NCBI GenBank assembly: GCA_016297915.1
Contig: JAEDFU010000020.1
Span: 1-14,978 of the forward strand
DNA from: Clostridia bacterium
Lineage (GTDB): Bacteria > Bacillota > Clostridia > Christensenellales > UBA1242
Length of the DNA: 14,978 bases
Reading direction: 5' to 3'
Position numbers and translations under genes: made by a program. The notes under the pieces were generated by a model. The model was not told the DNA's origin, did not search any database, and saw nothing but the letters and a program-made list of their open reading frames with translations. This document shows positions 1 through 6,920 of this stretch, piece by piece; the first letter of the stretch is position 1, and every line of letters starts with the position of its first letter.

Positions 1-2181
1 ATCGTTGTTTGCCAAATCGTTGTTAGTTAAATTATTGTTAGGCAACACTTCGTTGTCTGTAACATTATCATTACTCAAAGTACTATTATCCTTAACAATT
101 ACTTCGTCAGCAGTATTGTTTAAATTGTTGCTATCAGAAATATTATCATTTGAATCTCTTAATTCATTGCGATAAGTATCAACATTACCATTGGTATTGT
201 TATAAGTATCAATATTTTTGTAAGTCCTAGTCTCGGTTACAACATTATCATTTGTTTCAATTTTGTCTTCAACCAAAACATTGTCTGTGTTTTCTGGTGT
301 AGAATTTGTGTTGTTAACCAAATCGTTATTTTCTGTATTGTCAATGTCGTTGTTCTGAATATTGTCATGAGATTGATTGTCAAGTTTGTCTTGAACCACA
401 TAAGTATTCTCATTGGCGTTATTCAAATTGCTATTGTCAACTTGACTACTTTCAATGATAGTGTCTCTATCAATTTTATTCTCGTCAGATAATTTATCTT
501 CGCTTTTGTAATCAGTAGTTGATTTGTTTTGATTAGTTTTGGCATTGTTCAAATCTTCAATTACAACAGAATTGTTATTGCTATTTTGTGCATCCTGAAG
601 TAAATATTTGATTTGTTCAAGAGTGGCGATTGCGTTTTCGTGGTAAGAAATTCTTGTATCTATTTGATTTAAAATTTTGAGATAATTGCTATTTGCAATA
701 TCAATGCTTTGAGCGATTCCTGTGTTTGTCGAAGAGATTTTGTTAATTTCGTTGGTCAAACTACCATTTGCATTTCTCAAATTTTTGATAGTGGTTTTCA
801 TATCTTCGATATAATTATTAAGTGCCATTACTTGATTGTATGTTGGAGTACAGTTGCCAGTTAGTACACATTCATTTAGTTCTTTGGCGTCTTGAATATT
901 ATCAATAATAATTATCTTATAGTTTGCTAGGGTATTGTTTGCCTCAACAACATCAGCTGTCATTGTGTACAATTTTTGAAGTTTCTCTACATATTTTCCA
1001 AGACTTGTATTCGCACTATCATAGTTGATATTGCTTATAAATCTAGGATTGTATCTTAAATAATCTGGAGTAAATGAGCTTTCGCTATAGTATATAATTT
1101 TGTAAGGCTCATTCTTGATTTGATTGTCTGATGTCTTGTTTGAATCATCAGAAATCTCGTCAGTAGATTGCTCATGATCGATTGTTGTATCAGTGATGAC
1201 GGTATTGTTATCATCGCTACTGCTTGTAATTGTTTCGGTGTTTTTGATTTCGTCTGTATTGTGATTTTCATTTGAATTATCTACTGTTGTTGTAGTAATC
1301 TCAGCACTTTCTTGTGGAACTACAATAGTTTCTTCGGTGGTTGTTTTGAGGTCGCCAATATTTGTATGGTCAAAATTTTCTTGATTTTTATTAATATTTG
1401 TATTGTTGTCGACTGTATCATTATTGACATTATCTATAGAATTATTGTCAGAAACTATATCATTATTTTGTAAATAATTTAAGTTTGTGTCATTTTCTAA
1501 CTTATCTGCAACTAATTTTTGGTTGTCTGTAGATAATAATTGAACATTTAATTTTTCGTTGTTTGCTGAAATTTTTTGTAAGCAACTTTTTGTTGCTTGT
1601 GTAAGATTTGTGTTTGGCATTGTTGTTACGCATGACTTTTTGCATGACGAACAATTGTTATTGTTGTCTAGTATTAATGTGTTTTTGCAACTAGTGCAAT
1701 TGCCATTGCTATCGCAAATTACAGTTTGCTTGCAACTATTACATACACCATTGTCACCACAAGTGTATGTGTTCTTGCAGAGTTTGCAATTGCCATTATT
1801 GTCACAGTAGAGTCTATTTACAAGCTCGTTTTTTAGAGCTTGAGTTAAGTCGTCTTTTAGACTAATCTCATCGGTTTGCAAGTTGTCGTTAGTAGTATAA
1901 GTTACGCTTGGCTCAATATTTTCGGCTTGTGCGAGTACAGTGGTTCTGCCTCTATTTGGTGTAGGGACAGATGTGGTAGTTATTTTGTTTAGTTCGTATA
2001 TATCATTGCTGACCAAATATTCGTTGTCAATAGTGTCGAGCCTATTTACGGTGTTATAAAGTAGGTTCAAATTTTTGTTAAGTTCTTTTGATGCTTGAAT
2101 GGTTGCATCTGTTGAATTACATCCAATAAGCATTATGCATATCAAAAGTAAACTTGTTAGTATTATAAAAGTTTTTTTCAT
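1..2181 (-). CDS. Asn/Asp-rich lipoprotein with cysteine-knuckle repeats, C-terminus beyond window
   Basis: This is an open frame of 727 codons from an ATG at 2179-2181 that runs off the window start without a stop. An AGGAG ribosome site (2188-2192) lies 6 nt upstream. The N-terminus is a type II signal peptide: two lysines, a hydrophobic stretch, and lipobox LIGC with the lipidated cysteine at residue 21. The mature protein should therefore be tethered to the outer face of the membrane. Residues 126-185 hold four 15-residue repeats of the form C-x5-C-x2-C-x5 with a DxNGxC core; the fourth lacks its first cysteine. Residues about 230-360 and 540-727 are low-complexity Asn/Asp/Thr/Ser-rich sequence. 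Residues about 385-530 look helical, possibly coiled coil, and contain an isolated cysteine pair (438, 444). I do not recognise the family; a surface stalk or binding protein is an inference. It is divergent from spoVAC, with 228 nt between them. Confidence 0.85.
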   Translation of the reverse strand, partial: MKKTFIILTSLLLICIMLIGCNSTDATIQASKELNKNLNLLYNTVNRLDTIDNEYLVSNDIYELNKITTTSVPTPNRGRTTVLAQAENIEPSVTYTTNDNLQTDEISLKDDLTQALKNELVNRLYCDNNGNCKLCKNTYTCGDNGVCNSCKQTVICDSNGNCTSCKNTLILDNNNNCSSCKKSCVTTMPNTNLTQATKSCLQKISANNEKLNVQLLSTDNQKLVADKLENDTNLNYLQNNDIVSDNNSIDNVNNDTVDNNTNINKNQENFDHTNIGDLKTTTEETIVVPQESAEITTTTVDNSNENHNTDEIKNTETITSSSDDNNTVITDTTIDHEQSTDEISDDSNKTSDNQIKNEPYKIIYYSESSFTPDYLRYNPRFISNINYDSANTSLGKYVEKLQKLYTMTADVVEANNTLANYKIIIIDNIQDAKELNECVLTGNCTPTYNQVMALNNYIEDMKTTIKNLRNANGSLTNEINKISSTNTGIAQSIDIANSNYLKILNQIDTRISYHENAIATLEQIKYLLQDAQNSNNNSVVIEDLNNAKTNQNKSTTDYKSEDKLSDENKIDRDTIIESSQVDNSNLNNANENTYVVQDKLDNQSHDNIQNNDIDNTENNDLVNNTNSTPENTDNVLVEDKIETNDNVVTETRTYKNIDTYNNTNGNVDTYRNELRDSNDNISDSNNLNNTADEVIVKDNSTLSNDNVTDNEVLPNNNLTNNDLANND
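1627..1806 (-). repeat. Four tandem 15-residue cysteine repeats in the lipoprotein
   Basis: Within the lipoprotein, residues 126-140, 141-155, 156-170 and 171-185 repeat with a 45-bp period. The first three follow C-x5-C-x2-C exactly, with D/G-N-G-x-C inside the x5 loop and Lys after the last cysteine. The fourth begins with Leu instead of Cys and is followed by an extra cysteine at 184. The paired CxxC and acidic/Asn loops could bind metal (Zn or Ca) or form disulfides; the sequence alone does not decide. Confidence 0.85.
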
Positions 2182-2409
2182 ACAATTCTCCTGATTTTAA
2201 TTTTTAGGTTATTTGTATTTTGCATAGAAAAACAAAAAATATTTATTTTTTTTGTAATTTTGATTAAAAAGTTTTTTTTTAGTGAAATATTTATTAATTG
2301 GATATTTTATTTGAATTTGTGTAATCTCAAGTCTTTGAATAAATTGTATTTTTAGCTTTGTCTAAGTTCAATGAATATCCGCTGTATTTATTTGTGATGT
2401 GGAGTTGCT

Positions 2410-2856
2410 ATGGATTCTATTGAGAGAAATAAAAAATATAATGCGTATGTTGATGCAAAAAAACCTCAGACAAAAAATTTTCCTACGCTAATTTATGCGT
2501 ATCTGGTCGGTGGATTTATTTGTATGATTGGTCAAGGCATACAGGATACTTTGCTTGCAATCTTTCCTACTATGAGTACCGAGAGTGCTGGTGCATGGAT
2601 GTTAATTGTACTTATATTCCTTGCAAGTTTTTTGACGGCCATAGGTGTTTATGATAGAATCGGTGTTTTTGCCGGAGCTGGGTCTATAGTTCCAATTACT
2701 GGATTTTCCAATTCGATAACCAGTCCAGCTATGGAGTTCAAAAAAGAAGGTATCATATTTGGACTTTGTGTTAAGATGTTTACTGTAGCAGGTCCAGTTA
2801 TTGTAAATGGACTTGCAATCTCGGTAATTGTTGGAATAATATATTTGTTTTTATAG
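2410..2856 (+). CDS. spoVAC: Stage V sporulation protein AC (SpoVAC)
   Basis: Integral membrane subunit of the SpoVA complex, which moves dipicolinic acid (DPA) into the forespore and releases it at germination. In Bacillus SpoVAC is described as a mechanosensitive-like channel of the spore inner membrane. At 148 residues it is close to the usual family length of about 150. A hydrophilic N-terminal 20 residues precede several hydrophobic segments (about 27-52, 62-82, 88-110, 120-148). The conserved motifs YLVGGFICMIGQ (about 31-42) and GAGSIVPITGFSNS are intact. The ATG follows GGAG at 2401-2404. It is the first gene of the spoVAC-spoVAD-spoVAE cluster. I could not find a convincing sigma-G promoter (no CAT-type -10) in the 228 nt upstream. 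Confidence 0.95.
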   Translation: MDSIERNKKYNAYVDAKKPQTKNFPTLIYAYLVGGFICMIGQGIQDTLLAIFPTMSTESAGAWMLIVLIFLASFLTAIGVYDRIGVFAGAGSIVPITGFSNSITSPAMEFKKEGIIFGLCVKMFTVAGPVIVNGLAISVIVGIIYLFL

Positions 2857-2862
2857 TGCTTG

Positions 2863-2921
2863 CAAGTTGCGTTTTGAATTGATGTTTTTTATTGCAGCTA
2901 TTATTAAGCAAAACGCACTTG
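2863..2921. repeat. Inverted repeat between spoVAC and spoVAD
   Basis: The arms CAAGTTGCGTTTTG (2863-2876) and CAAAACGCACTTG (2909-2921) are complementary apart from one bulged T, across a loop of about 32 nt. The element starts 7 nt after the spoVAC stop. No U-run follows, so it does not look like an intrinsic terminator. It may be a processing or stability element tuning spoVAC against spoVAD, or an operator; this is inference. Confidence 0.6.
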
Positions 2922-2985
2922 ATTTTGAGACATAAGTAGTTTTTGATATCTATATGATATTAAATATTTAAAATAGGTGAATTAT

Positions 2986-4011
2986 ATGAAGAAGAGTAGA
3001 AAGCAAACAATTGTCTTTAAAAACGCTCCAAAAATTATAGGAAATTACACAATAGTAGGACAAAAAGAGGGAAATAGTAACTTCAAAAATTACTTTGATT
3101 ATGTGCTAAAAAACGATTTGTTTGGCGAAAAAACATTTGAAAATGCCGAAAGAAAAATGCTTGAGCATGCTATTTGGAATGCGCTGGATAATGCACATTT
3201 GGATAGCAAAGACCTTGATTTATTGATTAGTGGAGATTTGCTAAATCAAATTATATCCTCAAGTTTTGCTGCAAGGCAATTCGATGTAACTTATTTGGGA
3301 CTATATGGTGCTTGTAGTACAATGGCTGAGACGCTAGCTGTAGGTTCAGCTTTTATAGATGGCAATTATTTTTCGAAAGTTGCATGTGCTACCGGAAGCC
3401 ATTTTAGTAGCGCTGAAAGGCAGTATAGGTTTCCACTTGAACTCGGCAATCAAAGACCTCCGGTGAGCCAGTGGACTGTGACTGGAGCTGGATGTACGAT
3501 TTTAGGAGACTCTGGTGGAGACAAGGAGATAGTGAATGCAACATTTGGAAAAGTGACGGATTTTGGAATAAATGATGTAAATAATATGGGGGCAGCAATG
3601 GCACCTGCAGCAATGAGCACATTGATTGCACATTTTGAAGATACAAAGACGACTCCTGAAGATTATGATTTAATTTTAACAGGGGATTTGGGCAAACTTG
3701 GCAGTGAAATTCTTATGGATTTAATGGAGAATAAGGGGTATAAACTCAAAGAAAATTATAAGGATTGTGGGCAAATGATTTTTAATAATAATCAAAAGTC
3801 TTATCAAGGTGGATCTGGTGCAGGTTGTAGTGCGGTTATACTCAATTCTTATGTTATGCAGAAGATGAAAGAGGGGGTGTATAGTAGGGTATTGTTTGCA
3901 GCTACAGGGGCTCTGCTTAGTACTACAAGCAGTCAACAAGGCAATACGATACCAGGTATTTGCCATGCAGTCGAAATCAGAAATTGTGCCGATAAAAAGG
4001 AGAAAAAATAA
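2986..4011 (+). CDS. spoVAD: Stage V sporulation protein AD (SpoVAD), DPA-binding
   Basis: Soluble SpoVA subunit with a thiolase/FabH-like fold that in Bacillus binds dipicolinic acid on the outer face of the spore inner membrane. With the ATG at 2986 it has 341 residues, matching the family (about 338). I chose 2986 over an in-frame GTG at 2977 because AGGTGA (2975-2980) gives normal 5-nt spacing to the ATG and overlaps the GTG. Family hallmarks are visible: the GLYGACSTMAE segment at the thiolase cysteine position, the GSHFSSAERQYRFPLELGNQRPP region, a Gly/Ala-rich GAAMAPAAMSTLIAHF stretch, and the C-terminal GNTIPGICHAVEI. Its stop overlaps the spoVAE start by 1 nt (TAATG), implying translational coupling. 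Confidence 0.96.
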   Translation: MKKSRKQTIVFKNAPKIIGNYTIVGQKEGNSNFKNYFDYVLKNDLFGEKTFENAERKMLEHAIWNALDNAHLDSKDLDLLISGDLLNQIISSSFAARQFDVTYLGLYGACSTMAETLAVGSAFIDGNYFSKVACATGSHFSSAERQYRFPLELGNQRPPVSQWTVTGAGCTILGDSGGDKEIVNATFGKVTDFGINDVNNMGAAMAPAAMSTLIAHFEDTKTTPEDYDLILTGDLGKLGSEILMDLMENKGYKLKENYKDCGQMIFNNNQKSYQGGSGAGCSAVILNSYVMQKMKEGVYSRVLFAATGALLSTTSSQQGNTIPGICHAVEIRNCADKKEKK

Positions 4012-4376
4012 TGTTACTTACTTATTTAAAAGTGTTTTTGGTTGGTGGGTTTATATGTATGCTTGGTCAGATATTGATAATAAAGACCAATATGACAAGC
4101 TCAAGAATTTTGGTGCTATTTGTTTGTATTGGTGCGGTTATGGAGGCGTTTGGATTGTATGATCCAATAGTAAACTTTGCATCAGCTGGCGCGACGGTTC
4201 CTATTACTGGATTTGGCAGAAGTCTTGCAAAGGGAGCTATTGAAAGCATAAAGGAAAAGGGATTGCTTGGAGTTCTTACTGGTGGACTTACTGCCACTGC
4301 TGGAGGAATTACCGGAGCTGTTATATTTGCATATATATTTTCACTTATCTTTAGTAGTAAAACCAAAAAGTACTGA
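4011..4376 (+). CDS. spoVAE: Stage V sporulation protein AE/AEb (SpoVAE)
   Basis: Small membrane subunit of the SpoVA DPA channel, 121 residues against roughly 116 in Bacillus SpoVAEb. It starts at the ATG overlapping the last base of the spoVAD stop, with AGGAG at 3998-4002. Hydrophobic segments lie at about 4-20, 28-46 and 92-114, with a short basic C-terminus. It shares clear motifs with SpoVAC upstream: VGGFICMxGQ near the N-terminus, then GLYDPIVNFASAGATVPITGF followed by a KEKGLLGVLTGG stretch. The two channel subunits are therefore paralogues. No other spoVA genes (spoVAA, AB, AF) are visible in the window. Confidence 0.94.
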   Translation: MLLTYLKVFLVGGFICMLGQILIIKTNMTSSRILVLFVCIGAVMEAFGLYDPIVNFASAGATVPITGFGRSLAKGAIESIKEKGLLGVLTGGLTATAGGITGAVIFAYIFSLIFSSKTKKY

Positions 4377-4385
4377 TTTAACATC

Positions 4386-4417
4386 TTATATTTATTTATA
4401 ATTATGTATAAATATAA
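4386..4417. repeat. AT-only inverted repeat after spoVAE
   Basis: TTATATTTAT (4386-4395) and ATAAATATAA (4408-4417) form a perfect 10-bp stem around a 12-nt loop, 9 nt after the spoVAE stop. The stem has no G or C and a long T-run does not follow directly, so I would call it at best a weak terminator or mRNA 3' end. Confidence 0.35.
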
Positions 4418-4574
4418 CTAATAAAAATATTATTATTGTTTTTAGATTTATGGTTTTTTTCGTGTGCTTGGGAATTTTTAATTACAATTAATATTCTAAT
4501 ATGATATTTATATAATTTTAGATAGATTATTTTATTTTGTTATTTTTTGGAGTTGGACAAGCATATAATGTTAT

Positions 4575-5255
4575 GTGAAAAATAGGATATTAAGTATATT
4601 TGGCAAAATTAAACTTAATAAAAAAAAGATTACAAAAATCTCAATAATAAGTTTTGTTGTTATTGTAATTTTTGTAATTTTTGCATATATGATAAATCCA
4701 GTAATTATGGATACGGTTGAACTTAAATCCAAAGCACTTGCAACAAGGGCTATGAATAGCTCTATAGCTGATGTCGTTATGAATTCAATTGTATATGATG
4801 ATTTGGTAAATATAATAAGCGATGAGTTTGGAAATATTAGCATGATTCAGGCAAATTCTTTGGAAATAAACAATTTAAGCAAGGATTTGGCTCAAACATG
4901 CGAAACTCGAATAGAAGATTATGGCAAAAGTGGTGTAGCAATACCATTGGGAACTTTTACTGGTATTCCATTGTTTGTTGGAAGAGGCCCGAGAATAAAA
5001 GTAAAAATGACGCCAATTGGTAGTGTAATGTGTAAATTTGTATCGCATTTTGAGAGCGCCGGCATTAACCAAACCGTTCACAAAATCTATGTAAAAATTA
5101 AAGCGAATGTCGGTGTTGTAATGCCTCTTAGCAGTTGCAATTTTTCGGCAGAGCAGGAAGTGTTGATTAGTGAAAGTGTAATTGTTGGGCAAGTTCCAGA
5201 GGTGTACTTGTATTCCGATACTCTTGACACGCTACTTAACTTTGTCCCTTACTAA
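4575..5255 (+). CDS. yunB: YunB-family sporulation protein
   Basis: Spore-formation protein of the YunB family, which in B. subtilis belongs to the mother-cell (sigma-E) programme; its biochemical role is unknown. The product has 226 residues against about 254 in B. subtilis. A basic N-terminus is followed by one membrane segment at about 21-41. The soluble part then shows the family pattern: an ALATRAMNSSIADVV segment with the YDDLVNII motif, AIPLGTFTGIPLFVGRGPRIKVKM, HFESAGINQTVHKIYV, and a C-terminal VIVGQVPEVYL. The start is a GTG with an in-frame stop just upstream (4566-4568) and no good Shine-Dalgarno at normal distance: the nearest GGAG (4549-4552) is 22 nt away. Either translation is weak or nearly leaderless, or the start is otherwise unusual. 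It lies 198 nt after spoVAE and probably has its own promoter. Confidence 0.88.
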   Translation: MKNRILSIFGKIKLNKKKITKISIISFVVIVIFVIFAYMINPVIMDTVELKSKALATRAMNSSIADVVMNSIVYDDLVNIISDEFGNISMIQANSLEINNLSKDLAQTCETRIEDYGKSGVAIPLGTFTGIPLFVGRGPRIKVKMTPIGSVMCKFVSHFESAGINQTVHKIYVKIKANVGVVMPLSSCNFSAEQEVLISESVIVGQVPEVYLYSDTLDTLLNFVPY

Positions 5256-5348
5256 TATGTATTTTTATGCATTATTTTTATTTTGAAGTATTATGTTTAT
5301 ATCGCAACTTTATTTATTTAAATATATTTAGTATATTAGTAGAAAATA

Positions 5349-5377
5349 TTGAACTTTTTGGTATTTTGTGGTAGACT
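5349..5377 (+). promoter_or_regulatory. Possible sigma-A promoter for the cysteine desulfurase gene
   Basis: TTGAAC (5349-5354) and TAGACT (5372-5377) are separated by exactly 17 nt. Each box matches the consensus at four of six positions. The predicted start lies about 25 nt upstream of the gene's ATG. The spacing is ideal but the boxes are only moderate. Confidence 0.45.
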
Positions 5378-5409
5378 AAACTGGTAGTAAATTAGTTTAG
5401 GAGTATAAC

Positions 5410-6570
5410 ATGACTTTTGATAGTGTATTTTTTGATAATGCTAGCACAACCAAGATAATGCCTGAGATTGCTGAGGAGTTAGTTTGCTTTAATAATGATT
5501 ATTATTTTAATCCAAGTGCACTATATTATCACTTGCATCGAATGAGTGAACAAAATAAGCCAACGCTTGAGAATATGCGACAATCGATACTAAAGTGTTT
5601 GGGTGGGGATAACGGCAAGCTTATATTTACTGGTTCGGCAACAGAAGCTAGCAATTTGGCGATATTTGGTTCTGTCAAAAAAAATACTCGAAAAATTTTG
5701 GTATCTATGGGTGAGCATCCTAGTGTATATAATTCTGCATTGGAGCTCAAAAATAGAGGGTTCGATGTAGAATTTGTAAATCTTGACAAGACTGGCAAAG
5801 TGGATATTGATGACTTTGAAAAAAAGATGACCGAAGATGTGGACTTTGTCTCTATTATGCATGTTAGCAACGAGACTGGTGCAATTAATGATATTGCAAG
5901 ACTTGTGAGTATTGTCAAAGATGTCAATCCAAAAGCTATTTTCCATTGTGACGGTGTTCAAGCGTTTGGAAAAATTAATGTAAATGTTGACGATTTAGGT
6001 GTCGACATGTATACGATTTCCGCTCACAAAATTTATGGTAGCAAAGGTGTCGGTGCTCTGTATGTAAAGAACAAAGTTAGTCTCAAACCTATCATCTTTG
6101 GTGGTGGACAAGAGTCCGGATTGCGAAGTGGGACAGAAAATTTGATTGGCATTTATACTTTGTATCGTGCTAGTCAAATTGTTACAAAAAATCTTGATGA
6201 AAATTATAACAAGATTTTAAATTTAAAAAATTTGTTTTTGCAAAAACTTGCTAAGACTAATCTAAAATATGCGTTACATTCTTTTGAAGATAATTCGCCG
6301 TACATAGTGTCTGCTAGTTTTGAAAAATGTAGAGCCGAAACGCTACTTAATATGCTTGGCGATTATGATAATATTTATGTTGGAAATGGCTCAGCGTGTT
6401 CTTCCAAAAAAATGGGCAATAGAGTCCTTGAAAGCATGGGGGTTTCTAAGTCGGATATAGAAGGAAATTTGCGTATAAGTTTTGGTTTGTACAATACTCC
6501 AGAAGAGGTAGAATATCTAGTTCAAAAATTATCTGAACGAGTTAATATGTATCTAACAAATGCAAGATAA
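5410..6570 (+). CDS. Class I cysteine desulfurase (NifS/IscS/NifZ-like)
   Basis: PLP enzyme converting L-cysteine to L-alanine while holding sulfur as a persulfide for transfer. The product has 386 residues, normal for the family. It begins with the fold-type I signature FFDNASTT. The PLP pocket is complete: His103 in GEHPSV, the SNETGAIND loop, Asp181 and Gln184 in HCDGVQAFGK, and the Schiff-base lysine Lys207 in SAHKIYGSKG. Arg239 follows in ESGLRSGTEN. The catalytic cysteine is Cys330 in GSACSSKK, the group I arrangement, followed by RVLESMG. The ATG has AGGAG at 5399-5403. The next gene is thiI, so the likely sulfur acceptor is ThiI, as with NifZ-ThiI in B. subtilis; this partner assignment is inference from context. 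A housekeeping Fe-S or MnmA role is the alternative. Confidence 0.93.
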   Translation: MTFDSVFFDNASTTKIMPEIAEELVCFNNDYYFNPSALYYHLHRMSEQNKPTLENMRQSILKCLGGDNGKLIFTGSATEASNLAIFGSVKKNTRKILVSMGEHPSVYNSALELKNRGFDVEFVNLDKTGKVDIDDFEKKMTEDVDFVSIMHVSNETGAINDIARLVSIVKDVNPKAIFHCDGVQAFGKINVNVDDLGVDMYTISAHKIYGSKGVGALYVKNKVSLKPIIFGGGQESGLRSGTENLIGIYTLYRASQIVTKNLDENYNKILNLKNLFLQKLAKTNLKYALHSFEDNSPYIVSASFEKCRAETLLNMLGDYDNIYVGNGSACSSKKMGNRVLESMGVSKSDIEGNLRISFGLYNTPEEVEYLVQKLSERVNMYLTNAR

Positions 6571-6920
6571 ACTAATAATTATTATGTTATGAAATGTGTG
6601 AAAATAATTTTTAATTTGTCTTAATATGGTTGAATATTGTTCATGAATATGAAGGTTTTTGACAATTATCTATAATTTTTTGACAAAAACACACTTTTCG
6701 ACCTCAGATTAATTCTAGTTAAAATCTGCTACAAAATTACGAATTTTTATATATTTTTTATTTGCAAATAGATTAATAATGGCAAATGTTTTGCTTTGCA
6801 GATAATTATTGGTAAGAGATTGTTGCCACACGAAACCACACCAGTTATGTCATATAGTCATGATTAAAATATATAGTTAAAAATGTTCTAAAACAAAAGA
6901 AATTAAAAAAGGATATACTT
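6571..6920. other. 350-nt AT-rich intergenic region between desulfurase and thiI
   Basis: No convincing coding sequence was seen. There is no GC-rich terminator after the desulfurase gene. The stretch holds two TTGACA hexamers (6659-6664 and 6680-6685), neither with a correctly spaced -10 box, and a 6-bp inverted repeat, CAGATT/AATCTG (6705-6728). The thiI ribosome site AAAAGG lies at 6907-6912. Whether thiI is co-transcribed with the desulfurase gene or has its own promoter is unclear. Confidence 0.6.

Noticed and set aside
1627..1806. CRISPR-like periodicity from the 45-bp repeats
   Set aside because: The repeats are coding, diverged and contiguous, with no spacers.
1559..1810. Plus-strand frame rich in Leu/Gln/Val opposite the cysteine repeats
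   Set aside because: It is the antisense shadow of the repeated lipoprotein codons.
2977..2985. GTG start for SpoVAD giving 344 residues
   Set aside because: The GTG is part of the AGGTGA ribosome site serving the ATG at 2986, which gives the normal family length.
4562..4569. CATATAAT as a sigma-E -10 element for the YunB-like gene
   Set aside because: No fitting -35 is seen at the expected distance, so it is mentioned only as a possibility and not listed as a promoter.
6659..6676. TTGACA followed by TATAAT between the desulfurase gene and thiI
   Set aside because: The two boxes are only 6 nt apart, so they cannot act together as a promoter; neither this TTGACA nor the one at 6680 has a -10 box at 16-18 nt.
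6823..6851. TTGCCA-N17-TATGTC as a thiI promoter
   Set aside because: Spacing is right but the -10 matches only three of six bases.
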